Source: Puccinia triticina
Taxonomy: Eukaryota > Basidiomycota > Pucciniomycetes > Pucciniales > Pucciniaceae
Assembly: GCF_026914185.1 (NCBI RefSeq)
Contig: NC_070558.1
Span: forward strand, 5,704,001-5,768,000
DNA length: 64,000 nucleotides
Reading direction: 5' to 3'
The notes under the pieces were generated by a model. The model saw only the letters and a list, made by a program, of their open reading frames with translations. It was not told the origin of the DNA and ran no database searches. Position 1 is the first letter of the stretch. Every line of letters starts with the position of its first letter. This document shows, one piece after another, positions 21,839 through 33,359 of this stretch. Made by a program: the position numbers and the translations under genes.

Positions 21839-22160
21839 AGGACGGGGGGCGCCTTGGGGTGAGTATGGCCCCGGGGTCGCCCGAGAGTCAGCCACATGCC
21901 TCCACGGCCGTACCGCCGGCCTGTTGAGGCGTAGGCCCAGAGAGGCCCCATCGGAGCCTTCGAGCTGGGTCGGGCGAGCCATGAGGGCAGCCCCGAGGGG
22001 TGTGGGATGCGGGCAGCGCATTCAACAACCCCCAGAAACACCTTGAAGAGACCCTTGGGGTTCATCATGGCGTTGCCAAGGCTGGCCGCCGGCAGGACGG
22101 GGGGCGCCTTGGGGTGATTATGGCCCCGGGGTCGCCCGGGAGTCGGCCACATGCCTCCAT
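21839..22160. repeat. GC-rich 65-bp segment duplicated
   Basis: The segment GACGGGGGGCGCCTTGGGGT onward occurs at 21841-21905 and again at 22096-22160, with few changes. The sequence between is GC-rich and protein-like on the minus strand (MNPKGLFKVFLGVVECAAR) but not recognised. Confidence 0.8.
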
Positions 22161-22925
22161 CTTGGCGGCGGGCTTCTTAGCGACGGGCTTGCTGGTAGGC
22201 TTGGCGGCTTTGGGGGCTGGTTTCTGCGAGACGGAAGCGGAGTCAACAACGGCACCAGTGGGAGCTGCAGGATGAGGATGGACTTACGGGCTCTTTGACT
22301 TCCGAGACGGGTTTGACGTGTTTGGCTAGTTTGACCTTGCCGCTGGCGCCCTTGCCTTAGCGGCGGCGACTTTCTTTGTGGGGGCGGTGGGGACCTTCTT
22401 GGCAGCGGCTGGGGCCTTTACTTTCTCGGCGGCGGGCTTCTTAGCGACGGGCTTGCTGGCAGGCTTGGCGGCTTTGGGGGCTGGTTTCTACGAGACGGAA
22501 GCGGAGTCAACAACGGCACCAGTGGGAGCTGCAGGATGAGGATGGACTTACGGGCTCTTTGACTTCCTAGACGGGTTTGACGGGTTTGGCTAGTTTGACC
22601 TTGCCGCTGGCGCCCTTGGGCAGAGAGAAAACACCTTTCTCGGCCCCTCGAGCAATGGCTTTGTTCAGACGAGCAATGTTGGCCGGGGTGTCAAGAACCT
22701 TGAAGCGGAAAGCGAGATATCTGCGAACGTGGAGTAATGGGGTCAAAAAAAATGTAAAGATCGCGGCGGGGGCAGAAAATTGGCTTACTTCTTGATGGCT
22801 GGTCGACTGACGCCACCCCGGACGTTTTCCTTGTTGTTCTTGATTGCATCCTTGATCATGTCCTCCATGGTAAATTTGATTTCGGTGGGTGCGGCCTGCA
22901 GATGAAGATCGAAGTTGGTCAGATG
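22160..22925 (-). pseudogene. Linker histone H1 gene fragment, captured
   Basis: The minus strand encodes the winged-helix globular domain of a linker histone, which binds nucleosomal DNA at the dyad. Exon one contains FTMEDMIKDAIKNNKENVRG and GVSRPAIKK. A 71-bp intron (donor GTAAGC, acceptor TTCGCAG) follows. Exon two reads YLAFRFKVLDTPANIARLNK then AIARGAEKGVFSLPKGASG and KVKLAKPVKPV, matching the H1 third helix and beta-hairpin. A TAG at 22567-22569 ends the frame. Downstream frames are rich in Lys, Ala and Pro (AKKPAAKP-like), the expected basic tail, and this tail region is duplicated (22165-22330 and 22435-22590). Placement inside Helitron D shows capture with an intron, meaning capture at DNA level. 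Confidence 0.82.
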
Positions 22926-23689
22926 TGCAATGCTTGGACTCTGCCCCGCTGTGTTGTGAATGAAATGCGCGAGGCGAGCGGAGTGGGTGGCGCGGCATGT
23001 AGCAACCATCGTGGCAAACCTTTGTAGTAGGGGCAACCCGCTGCCTTGGAGCATAGTGACTGGTACAGCCAGTACTCAACCCTCCATGGTACACACAACA
23101 TACAGCATGGAGGGCGACGCCACAGCCACGCTGCTGCCTCGCGACTGCCCGCACAGTTCTTGTGGACATACATACCCAAAAACTCAAGGTGGGTGAGTTG
23201 GTTGGGGTATATAAACCTGGGGTTTGGATTTTTCTAACCCCAGGACGTTCTCTGCCACTGCACTTCCAGCTGGCAGCTCGTCCTCAACCCCTCCGCTGTT
23301 GCACTTGCGCAGTTTGAGGGTTAATTCTCGATGACCCCCCTTTGCAATTGCCTTAAATGCGGCGCGCTGGGGGTTATCTGTCCAATACTTGCAACCTCTC
23401 TAGAAGAGGATGGGTATTGGTTCTGGTGTTGTTGTTTGACTTTATTTTTTTTTCTTGTTATTATTTTGTAGGGGAAACCCTTGATCTTTGTTTTTGTGAT
23501 TGTCTGTCTTTAATAAACTTAGATTACTCTATAAAAATGTGATGTTTTTGGCACAAATTGAAGATAATGGTGTTACAAAGCCCTGATCTTTAAATCTTGC
23601 TGATAACTTGAAGTTTGTGTGCAAAATTCAAATTTACAAACCAAAAATGTGGAATTTTGGATAACGTAATTGCCCACCGCTGGTCCTGT

Positions 23690-24093
23690 ATTGGTTTATG
23701 TATGAAACTTGTACTGGTTACTCACTTAATATTGCAGCAGCGCAACCCAGACCAAGGCAAAAGAGATTTGAGCCGGTGAATTTGAACCCATGGCAAGTGG
23801 AGGGTGCGTTGGGTATTTAAATGAGTGGACAATAGAGGTTTCCCCCCCAGGGGATCTGGTTTTGTCCTACCCCCTCCCTGGAGCGCGGTAATCATTTGAT
23901 TAGGCCCCCCTTGAAATTCAATTTGACCGGCCCACTTTTGCTTGTTGCTGTGGCACAAGCTGGAGGGTCAATCCGAGGTGCCCTACGGGGTATTTGGGGA
24001 TTATTTTCAACTTTTTATGTGCTTTTTGCTAATGAGCACAGGAAAAAACCATGATCTTGTCTTCTGTGTTTCTGTGATATTAATAAACTTGGA
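23690..24093 (-). mobile_element. Helitron C, 5' terminal region
   Basis: The 5' end on the minus strand is TCCAAGTTTATTAATATCAC at 24093, followed by T on the plus strand. Sequence 23800-24093 shares the conserved 5' subterminal region of the family (GGGGATCTGGTTTTGTCC, AGGCCCCCCTTG, CTTGTTGCTGTGGCAC) with 9300-9500 and 28600-28850. Its 3' end was not located; it must lie left of the MITE at 20105. Confidence 0.72.
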
Positions 24094-24737
24094 TAAATAT
24101 ATAATTAGTCAATTATGATTTGTATTTTGTTTGTTTTAATTTAGTTTGTATTTTATTTTTATTTTTTTGTGATTTCTTGTATACTAGAGGCCAAGGCGGC
24201 TTTGCCGCTGCAAATTCAATGGCCATACCACCACTTTCAATCACCCCTTCCCTTAACAGGCTAGCCATATTAGATAGGCAAAAATGATTTTAAATCTGGC
24301 TAAGTAGACTGTTGTGAAGTATCCCCCATTCCCTGCTAAGGAACACACACTCCATTGCATCCCATGCATGCAAAAAATCCAAAATTCTCATTCAAATCAA
24401 TTTCATGTGAAAAAAATGGATTGCACAAGTCTTAATATGAATAAGTCAAGCCACAATTTTTCTGTGAGACTGATTAATTTATAGCAAAAATGATTAAAAA
24501 ATCCAAGGACAATTTGATTATGATTCATCTAATCAATTCATACTCCTCCATATCCAAGCAATCTCTCTCCATGATCCCCGCTGTCTGGTTGTGTGACCCA
24601 GTCCATCTGGAGTTTGATCAATGTTGCCGGGAGGAGGGCCCCAGGGAGAAGCATCTGGAGCAGGTGCGGCAGGGATTGCCATTGACACTTTCCAGTTGCT
24701 CTGTGCAGGGGCAAGGGTGTTTGGTCAGAGGGGGCTG

Positions 24738-24793
24738 GACTTAACTAAGTCCCTCCTGGGCGCAAAGTGCCCGCCTCCGAATGAGGGACTTGC
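24738..24793. repeat. Fragment of the CTAACTTAACTAAG MITE end
   Basis: ACTTAACTAAGTCCCTCC followed by GAGGGACTTGC resembles one end of the 577-bp MITE family at 25152-25728, here as a short remnant. Confidence 0.55.
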
Positions 24794-25151
24794 AAAAATG
24801 TTTTTTTTTGGCATGTCAGGTTTGCTCAATGTACATGAACAGGCAAGAAGCCTGCACATCTATCAGTATTTGTTTTGTTATATATCACCCCAACTTAATG
24901 GTCAAGAAATCAGCTAGCAAGAAGGCCTCATAATGGGTAAGATGTGGGTCCCTAGGGGCATTGTCTCACAGATTGCAATCATCATCAAGAAAGAAGTTGC
25001 TTTTGATTTTCATCCTCTGTACATACACCTGTCAGAGCTATGGAAAAAAAAGCAGACTGATGTGTCACTTTTTGCCTCAAGGGAACTGTATTCACTTCAC
25101 TGTTTCAGGGTACCTGTGGGATGTCTGTCAGTTTGGGAGGGGGCCTTCAAC

Positions 25152-25728
25152 CTAACTTAACTAATTCCCTCCTCCTCAGAGCAAAGCAACCTCTGAAGGA
25201 GAGACTTATGCGCTATGTGGACCCCGCGGCCTGAGAGAAGTATGACTTTTGGTGGGGACTTTTTTAGAATCAATCTCACTCATGCGCCTCTGCACCATTT
25301 TTGAGATTGTTTACATTTCTGGGGTGGCCCAAGATGTCGCTATCTTTCTACCATTTTTTCCCGTCCTCAACACCTCTTGTTGAGCTGCAATCAGAGTTGT
25401 AACTTCATGGATTTCAGATTCTGTACAGTGTAACATGTGTGATACGGAATATAGCCAACTAATGAAGTTGCAAAAAAAGACATTTCACTATCATTACATA
25501 TCCCTAAAAATAGCACAATAGGTGGAAAGATTCTCCTAGATGGTGTGAATCTTTTGTTCCCCTACAACTCAATCACATAATGTGATGTGATGAAGCTACA
25601 CAGGCTCGAAAAAGGCGAAGTTTCCAATTCTCTCAGGCCGCGGGGTCCACTTAGTGGATAAGTCCTTCCTTCGGAGGGTCCTCGCGGGACGGCGTCCCCC
25701 CTCCAATAGAGGGACTTAGTTAAGTTAG
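25152..25728. mobile_element. MULE-type MITE, 577 bp
   Basis: Same family as 7849-8426: termini CTAACTTAACTAATTCCC and GGGACTTAGTTAAGTTAG. The flanking 9 bp are GCCTTCAAC and GCCTTCGAC, an 8/9 target duplication. Internal arms contain GACCCCGCGGCCTGAGAGAA and its complement. Confidence 0.88.
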
Positions 25729-25799
25729 GCCTTCGACTCGCGAGCGGTACGGCAGGGGAAGGGACCATGCAACCTGAAGTGATGGGTGGGGGAGTCACA

Positions 25800-26815
25800 T
25801 TCTCACATCTACTCTTGATGACCGGTCTGACTGGTCATCGAGAGGAGATGTGAGTCCCCACAATGACCGGCAAAGACCGGTCATCGACAGCTGTTAATCC
25901 CCACGATGACCGTCACAAACCAGTCATTGAGAGCTGTGAGTCCTCTCAATGACCGGTCTGTGCCAGTCATCGAGAGGTGGTGAGTCCCCTCAATGACCGG
26001 TCTGACCGGCCATTGAGAGGTGGTGAGTCCCCTCAATGAACGGTCTGACCGGCCATCAAGAGGTGGTGAGTCCTCGATGACCGGTCTAACCGGTCATCGA
26101 GAGGTGGTGAGTCCCCTCAATGACCGGTCTGACCGGCCATCAAGAGGTGGTGAGTCCTTGATGACCGGTCTAACCGTTCATCGAGAGGTGGTGAGTCCCC
26201 TCAATGACCGGTCAGACCGGTCATGAGAGGAGATGCAAGTCCCCTCGATGACTGGCAAAGACCGGTCTTTGAGAGGAGATGTGAGTCCCCACGATGACCG
26301 GCACAAACCGGTCATCAAGAGCTTTGAGTCCTCTCAATGACCGGTCTGTGCCGGTCATTGAGAGGTGGTGAGTCCCCTCGATGACCGGTCTGACCGGCCA
26401 TTGAGAGGTGGTGAGTCCCCTCAATGACCGGTCTGACCGGCCATTGAGAGGTGGTGAGTCCCCTCGATGACCGGTCTGACCGGCCATCAAGAGGTGGTGA
26501 GTCCCCTCAATGACCAGTCAGACCGGTCATGAGAGTAGATGCGAGTCCCCTCAATGACCATCAAAGACCGGTCTTTGAGAGGAGATGTGAGTCCCCATGA
26601 TGACCAGCACAAACCGGCCATTGAGAGCTTTGAGTGCTCTCAATGACCGGTCTGTGCTGGTCATTGAGAGGTGGTGAGTCCCCTCAATGACCGGTCATAC
26701 CGGCCATCAAGAGGTGGTGAGTCCCCTCAATGACCGGTCTAACCAGCCATTGAGAGGTGGTGAGTCCCCTCGATGACCGGCCTAACCCGTCATCAAGAGG
26801 TGGTGAGTGTGAGAT
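25800..26815. repeat. Palindromic satellite C (43-bp hairpin units)
   Basis: About 24 tandem units with a 43-bp period (for example 25981 to 26024). Each is a hairpin CTCAATGACCGG...CCGGTCATTGAG plus the spacer AGGTGGTGAGTCCC. Arms at 26331-26344 with 26351-26364 carry CAATGA/TCATTG, while arms at 26073-26085 with 26089-26101 carry CGATGA/TCATCG, so a change in one arm is matched in the other. Isolated units occur at 3635-3935, 27640-27670 and 28405-28440. Confidence 0.93.
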
Positions 26816-28600
26816 TCAGAAGAACTAAGAGCATTATATTTCAGATTTAGACTGCAAGTCGTGAGTGAGAAATAGGAACAAGTTGGTGCTCTTACCTAAG
26901 AGCAAGGGTAGATTTAAGTGGAAATTATTTGAGACAAAGACTGAAAGTGTTGCTGAAGAAACACTGGTGGTTGCGATGTGTGAGAAGAGCACAGAGGTGC
27001 GAGTCACTAAAAAGGGTTTTAAGAGATGATGAGGAATTTAGAGCACACAAAGCGGTGCAAGGACAGAGAAACTGAAGGCTGATTGACAAGAGGATTATAC
27101 CAGAATCGGCAGTGAGGAGTTTAAGATCAAATGAGGAGAAAGATTGAGGCTAGGTATAGCAGCAAGTTTTATGCGAGTGATTATAAGAGAGATTAAGAGA
27201 TCCTTTTTATAGAAGTGTGAAAGTGTTTAAGGTGCTTCATTGGTTAGGTGCTAGTGCTAGTGTGGCCGAAGATGACAATGAGAAGAGGATGAAGAATTAG
27301 CTTCTGGCGACGAAGCAGCTTCATTTTATAGGCACAAGTCAGGGTACTGACTGTTTAGTGATCCAACAAATCGGGAAACCTTTCTTGCTGAGGGACTCAG
27401 GGTTCAGGAGGAATGGACGCCACACCTGACCAAGAGTCGAGGTTGGACGCCACACCTGACCAAGAATCAGGGTTGAAGGCTGAAACTTTGCCTGCCAAAG
27501 CTGCGGTAGAGTTTTATAGTTAGTACACAAACCCAGTTCAGGACGAGGCTGGTTCTTTGTGTCCAGCTACGGCGCTGTTTTGCTCAAGGAGGAAACTTAC
27601 ATGATAGGAAGTGTTCGGCTCCTTGTTTCGGAACCTGAAAGTGAGTCCCCTCAATGACCGGTCTGACCGGTGTGGAACTCCTACCGTGCCAGGCGGTAGG
27701 CAGAGCGTTGAGGGGATAGGTGCTGTTGAGCTGCCCTCGTAGTGGTCCGGCAAATGAGATGAGGATCGGAACTTGATAGCGTCGGGGGGGGATTTGTAGA
27801 GAGACGACGGGGATGGAATACCGTCGGCGGTGGTTGGTTGTTTGAGTATTGGATGATGATGATAAAGGGATAAGGATCAGGATGAAGGATCAGGATAATG
27901 CTGGGGATACTGCCAGCAGATCAGAAAAGTTTGATGGAATTTCTCGTGGATCAGAGCCAGTCCATGCCGTCCCATCCTCCAAGTTCAAACTCAAACTTGG
28001 ACTCTGGGGAGTGACATGTCACAGGACATGTCATCACATCCCTAACTACAAACATCAAACAGGAAAAGAGGAAAAAAGAAGAAAGAGAAGAAAACACCAC
28101 AACAATCAAAGATAAAGCAACACCAATGAGAATAAGGAAGAAAAGAAAGACAAAATCAAATAATAAAGAATCTAAAAAGAAAACAAAACAAAACCCACAT
28201 GACACATGTGTTAGGACCAAGAAAAGAAAAGAAAGAATCTGGGAGGGATGTAGAATCTTGAGGAAGTGAGAAATTAGTGAGGGAAGGGTCATCTTGAGGA
28301 TGAATCTTGAGGGATCTTGAGAATCTTGAGGCTGAAGGGTCTTGCTGGTGAGATTGCTGATCTTTCTGACTTGATGATTTTGATGCTCTTGTGGGCCTCT
28401 ACCAGTATGACCACCACACCGGTCATCCAGAAGAGATGTGAGTAGACCCTTGAGCTGACCTGTAACCACCCAGATGAGTGTGTACAGGCCAGCATTGTGC
28501 CTGCCCAGGCGAGGGCCCTGGCAACCTTCAGGGTTCAAAGCATGAGGGCCCAGGTTGTGTGCAGCTGGTCGGATACTTAAAGGGTGTGGGGGAAGCTGTT
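26816..28600. other. Non-coding interior of Helitron A
   Basis: No gene recognised. A short direct repeat GGACGCCACACCTGACCAAGA occurs twice near 27415-27470. Around 27970-28050 is a segment (CCAAGTTCAAACTCAAACTT, ACATGTCA) whose complement recurs at 61375-61430, so a dispersed repeat is present in both places. Confidence 0.5.
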
Positions 28601-28949
28601 TGTCCCCCCAGGGGATGTGGTTTCGTCCCACCCCCCTCCCTGGAGCCCACTAATCACTTGATTAGGGCCTCCTTGATTACATTTTTGACCAACCTTCTTT
28701 TGCCTGTTGCTCCGGCACGGGCTGGAGGGTCAATCCGAGGTGCCCTCCGGGGTGTTTGGGGATTAATTTCAACGGTTGTGGGATTTTTGCTAATGAGCAC
28801 AGGCAAAAACTTTTATCTTGCCTTCTGTGTTTCTGTGATTTTAATAAACTTGGATAGGGGAAACCCTTGAATTTATTTTTGGTGAAACTGTAGTTTTAAT
28901 AAAGTTAGATTTATTAAGAGAACAAAATGCACTAATAGTTGTTTCAAAT

Positions 28950-29900
28950 CTTTTAAGGCAAACCCCAAAACCTTATCTACAGTGCTCCAAACGGCCTCCA
29001 TTTTTTTCTGCCATGAAAATAAACTCTTTAAAACATATTTTGAGCTTCACAGAATTAGCACACCTCAGGGACACCTTGTGTAGCCGGGGGCTGATTTGGC
29101 GGATTTCCTACAAAGGCAACTCACCAAATCCTTAGCTACGATGCTGCAAACACCCCCAGATTTTTTCTGCCAAAGGAATACACTCTCTAGAAAATATTTT
29201 GAGCTCCAAGGAGGTAGTACACATCAGGAAAGCCTTCTATAAGTGGGGAGCTAATTTGATTTCCTAGGGAACTGCACCAAATCCTTATCCACAGTGCTTT
29301 ATAGTAGGTGTTCCTGATGTGTAATATGTACCTCCTTGGAGCTCAACATATCTTATAGAGATTTTATTCATATGGCAGAAAAAATCTGGGGGTACTTGGA
29401 GCAGTGTAGCTAAGGATTTGGCGGATTGCCTTTGTAGGAAATCTGCTAAATCAGCCTAGGCTACAGGAGTTCCTGATGTGTAATACCTCCTTGAAGCTCA
29501 AAATATTTTCTAGAGAGTGTATTTATATGGCAGAAAAAATCTGGGGGTGTTTGGAGCACCGTAGCTAAGGATTCGGCGGATTGCCTTTGTAGGAAATCCG
29601 CCAAATCAACCCCCCGCTACATAAGGTGTCCTTGAGGTGTGCTAATGCCGTGAATCTCAACATATGTTTCAAAGAGTTTATTTTTGTGGCCAAAAAAAAA
29701 TTGGTGCCGTTTGGAGCACCATAGATGAGGTTTTGGGGTTTGCCTTAGTAGGAAATCCGCCAAATTAACCCCCCTGTTCCACAAGGCCTTCCTGATGGTT
29801 TCTAATGCTGTAAATCTCAACATATTTTCTATACAGTGTATATAGATGGCTGTAAATCTTTGGGAGCATTTGGGTGCTTCAGTGAGGAGATATGATTTTT
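28950..29900. repeat. Head-to-head cluster of about 190-bp repeats
   Basis: Five or six diverged units share CTTAGCTACNNTGCTCCAAA, CCCCCAGATTTTTTCTGCC, TTGGCGGATT and AAGGCATTCCT-like words. Units left of about 29305 run in one orientation and units to the right in the opposite one, giving a large imperfect inverted repeat. No coding capacity seen. Confidence 0.75.
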
Positions 29901-30604
29901 TATTTGTTTTGTGGGATTTTTTGTACAATTAAAATCCCGACTCCTGTTTTGCCTTGGGTCAAAATTCAGTCATGAGGACCCGGGGGAGACGTCTGAAAGC
30001 GGTCCGCGCAACGTAAACTCCTTTTGGGAGTCGATTTTGTAATTTATGGCAGTCGATTTCTTAACCCCCCAAAAAAATACAGACTTACTTCGCGCACTGT
30101 GAAAAGCTCTTCGCGCACTGCGCGTGAAGGGCGCAACTTTTTCAAATTATTTTTTGACCAATCAATAGACAAGCTTATTCTTGTCCTCTGTGAATTTATT
30201 TGGAGTTTTTTGAAGCTTCCTTGTATGCTTAAAAATCTCACCAATAAAAAAAACAAGTACAGCCATTTGGGGACCTGGAATTCATATTCCCACAGGCCAA
30301 AAAATCCAAATAATTCTGTGAATCATATTAAATATGTATTTAAAAGTTTTACAACTTTTTGGCCACTTTGTACAAGGACAAGGCCTTCAAAAACCAGTAA
30401 CTTTTTCTCAAAATATGCCAAAATGCGCCAGTAAGTGGTGAACTTTCCTAATTTTTGAAAGCCTTATTCTTGCACAAAGTGGCCAAAAAATTCTAAAAAG
30501 TTTAAATACATATTTATCACTAGAGGACAAGGCGGCTGCGCCGCTGCAGAGGACAGGTTCCCAGCTCAACTTTTGTACTATGTGGCAGTATTTCATCACA
30601 TGCA

Positions 30605-30716
30605 CACTGTGAAAAAAACTTGAGAAACTGCTGTCAGTTGACATGCAATATTACAAAGGCACCTTTGTAATATTGCATGTCAACTGGCAGCAGTTTCTTG
30701 AGTTTTTTTCACAGTG
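30605..30716. repeat. 55-bp-arm hairpin
   Basis: Arms 30605-30659 and 30662-30716 are near-perfect inverted copies, beginning CACTGTGAAAAAAACTTGAG and ending with its complement, with almost no loop and one or two mismatches. It could be a tiny foldback element or a source of hairpin RNA. Confidence 0.9.
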
Positions 30717-31529
30717 ATATGTGTTCATCTTTTTTAATTCTTACTGTACATAAGGCTTTGAGATATTCATATTCCAGGTTGATTCATATGTGGTGCAAAA
30801 AAATTGACAATAGATAAGCTTTAATTATCTACAATTGACAATCAGAAAATTTTCAGTGGGGTTATGTAAGTATACTGGGAGCGGGCTGTAGAGCCTATTG
30901 AAAGTCTAGAACCTAACACAGTGGGGTTTGAGTACGGGCTGACTGGCTGGCTCAGATAGAAGGAGGTCAGTTCTCTCCAGAGGAAGAGAGAGAGGGAAAG
31001 AAAAGAGAAAGAAATAAAGAAAGAGGGAGAAGAGCTTACCTGGCTCAGAGAAAAGGAGGTCAATTCTCTGCTGAGCCAGGGATGAAAGAAAACCAGGCTA
31101 GCTACCAGCTTGTGACATGCTAGTGTACATGTGTGAATCCTTGTGAACCCCAAGGGAAAAGGAGGTTTTACAGGAATGTAGTCAGGGCCAGCAATTGTCA
31201 ACTCTTTGGGTAGGGAAGACTGATCTATGAATTGAAATGTGATCAACAGTTTCTCAATTTGAATTATGAATCCATTAATTTTGCTTTGTTTTTAGGGAGT
31301 GTGATTTCACAAATTATTCCCTGAAATAAAGAAAAAGATTAGGTTTTATGTTCACCTGAAAGCAGCACGAGATTGTGTGCTAGGGATTTTTCTGGCTAAG
31401 TTGCTGAGCTGTGAGTCTTGGGATGTGACAAGGTTTGGTTGAGTCTGATAGTGCTGGTTCAATGTAGTCATTACACTATTAGCTCTCCCGGCCCGCGCAT
31501 AGCTTTGGTTCTGGTTGTTTCTGGGCTTA
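30717..31529. other. Non-coding interior of Helitron H1
   Basis: Purine-rich tract near 30975-31040 and a short repeated phrase GAGGTCARTTCTCT (30962, 31055). No gene recognised. Confidence 0.5.
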
Positions 31530-32626
31530 CACCAGGGGAGATATGTTCCCACTCCCCAGGGAGTGCCTTACCGTGACTTTTTTCCATAACTGTGCTGGAG
31601 GCCTTTGGTAAAGCAATATTGAATAGGTATGAACAAGACTGGAAGTCAGCGTGGAAATCAGTTGGAAATCATCCTGAAATAAACCATAACTTGCCAAAAA
31701 ATCATCCAGAACTCATCTATAATTCATCCACAACTCATCCAGAATATAGTCCTTTCTTGGCTCCATGACCAGTGTGTCCTTTCCATGGAGATGTGAAAGG
31801 CCCAGCCTGTGATTTTTTCCCCCTCATGTACTCGCGTACATCAGGGGGACAATTGGTGTCTCAATTTTTTTTTTTACTTTTCATGTGGCTGTGAAAGGCC
31901 CATCCTGTGATATTTCCACCTCAATGTACGCGCGTACATCAGGGTGACTATTAGCAAAGTGCAAAAAGGTTAACTTGCATGTGCACATGTGAATTTTGAA
32001 AAGCAAAAAAATACAAAATTCACTAGAACATTTTTGGGAGGAGGACAGGATATATGGCCAAAGTGAATTGGCACCGCAATCCAACCTTGACTTAACTCAG
32101 ACTTTCACCCTATTAAAACAGTTTTTTGTCATTTTTATCAGCCAAATTCAAATTAATTCCCGCATTTCCAAGAAAATGGATTTCAGTTTCCATGACTGCA
32201 ACATTACCACATTCCAAAAATATAAACCCAATAATACCAAGTCAACTTTTAGTTTAATTTTGTACATCAGGGCATATAATGTGAATTACAAGAAACCCAT
32301 GTTTTTGGAGGAATTACTTTTGAGAATGGGAATTTTGCTTTGCTATCCTTAAAAATCAGTAAACAGGAGCAATTGATGAGTTGGACTTTGGTGAAATATC
32401 ATTTCATCAAATTTCTTCCTACAGTTGTACATAGAAAACAAAAGAATTCTACACAACATTGTGTTGACTTCCAAATCAATTGTGACTGACTTTTCACTAA
32501 CTTCTCCATCCAATTTACTATTTTGGGGATGAGTTACTAATCCACATCAGGCTCACATCCGACCAAAACTCACATAAAATTCAGCTCTGGCACTCCCTGG
32601 GGAGTGGGAACATATCTCCCCTGGTG
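31530..32626. mobile_element. TIR element with TTA duplication (PIF/Harbinger-like MITE)
   Basis: 38-bp perfect terminal inverted repeats begin CACCAGGGGAGATATGTTCC and end with the complement, flanked by TTA on both sides (31527-31529, 32627-32629). A 3-bp TTA duplication is characteristic of PIF/Harbinger elements. Length 1,097 bp, no transposase. An internal repeat with GTACRCGCGTACATCAGG occurs at 31832-31850 and 31926-31944. Confidence 0.88.
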
Positions 32627-33359
32627 TTACCAATGCAGGGACCGGTTATCTGAATAACCTGTCCTTGTCCTGTCTATAAGGGTGGGCTGCTTCTGGGGAA
32701 TCTGCTCATTGAATGTGATTCGCTTGAGTCAGCTTCATCTTTCTTTCTCTCTCTTGAATCTCAAGAGAGAGAATTGCTCACCTTGGTGTTTGGTGCTGCC
32801 CGTAATCCTATTGAGGAGGGTGGTTCTGGTCTGGTCCGCTATGCAATTGGCGAGGTTTCTGTTGAGATAAAGTAGGTTAGCTTGCGCTCCAACTTTAATC
32901 TCTTTCTCCTGCTGACTTTGCTTTGACTGATGTCTTTCTGTTGCGCTGACCGTCAAGGTTGTGGCATCTGCAAGCATCAGAGCAGCAACATAACAGGGGG
33001 CCTGGCCAGTTATTAAAAATTAAATTAAAAAAACTCCTGAAATTTTCTATGATCAGGTTAACAATAAAACATAATTAAATTTTTAGTGACTAAGCATTTT
33101 ATATACATGCCTTGATTGGGATACATTGATCTGAGACCACAATTGAGTCTTGCAAATCTATTCATCATGCTGCTTTAGCAAGTGTAGATTCCACACTGTC
33201 TATTGATGGAAATATATACTGGATGACATGCTTGAGGAAAGCTAAGTTTATGGAGAAATATAATGAGTGGTAGAGATATGCTGAAGTGATGATGTTGGGG
33301 GAGGGTGTGGGAGGTTGAGGATGGAGTGGATTGGAGGAGCTTGCTCCAGACAAAGTTGG

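Larger units (their letters stand above)
20359..23523 (-). mobile_element. Helitron D
   Basis: The 3' end at 20359 (plus-strand CTAGAGGCCAAGGCGGC) is preceded by A. The 5' end at 23523 (minus-strand TCTAAGTTTATTAAAGACAG) is followed by T. It is 3,165 bp, inserted between A and T in the middle of a MITE with no target duplication, exactly as expected for a Helitron. It carries a linker histone gene fragment and GC-rich duplications. Confidence 0.93.
20105..23682. mobile_element. Foldback MITE (7-bp TSD family) split by Helitron D
   Basis: The two halves 20105-20358 and 23524-23682 together form a 413-bp MITE with termini CAGTGGTGGGCAGATACGT and CAATTGCCCACCGCTG and a 7-bp duplication GTCCTGT (20098-20104 and 23683-23689). 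The uninterrupted relative at 56982-57399 confirms that the halves belong together, as its sequence reads straight across the junction (AGAAAATTACTC). Confidence 0.9.
24184..28854 (-). mobile_element. Helitron A
   Basis: The 3' end at 24184 (CTAGAGGCCAAGGCGGCTTT) is preceded by A. The 5' end at 28854 (minus-strand TCCAAGTTTATTAAAATC) is followed by T. It is 4,671 bp and contains a MULE-type MITE, palindromic satellite C and long non-coding stretches. No Rep or helicase sequence. Confidence 0.93.
24094..28909 (-). mobile_element. Helitron B, 5' region split by Helitron A
   Basis: The 5' end is at 28909 (minus-strand TCTAACTTTATTAAAAC), and its interior continues as 28855-28909 plus 24094-24183, with Helitron A inserted between. 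The joined sequence equals the uninterrupted stretch at 44513-44587 (complement), which proves the reconstruction. It is cut again at 24093 by Helitron C. Confidence 0.87.

Noticed and set aside
23500..23523. AATAAACTTAGA motifs as gene polyadenylation signals
   Set aside because: The AATAAA is the complement of the Helitron 5' terminus; no coding sequence precedes most copies.
25800..26815. Regular repeat array that could be mistaken for a CRISPR
   Set aside because: Units are contiguous 43-bp palindromes without unique spacers, there are no cas genes, and the DNA is clearly eukaryotic.
27951..28631. Minus-strand frame of 226 codons
   Set aside because: The composition is low complexity (hydrophobic runs from purine-rich DNA) with no domain, and it crosses a dispersed repeat.
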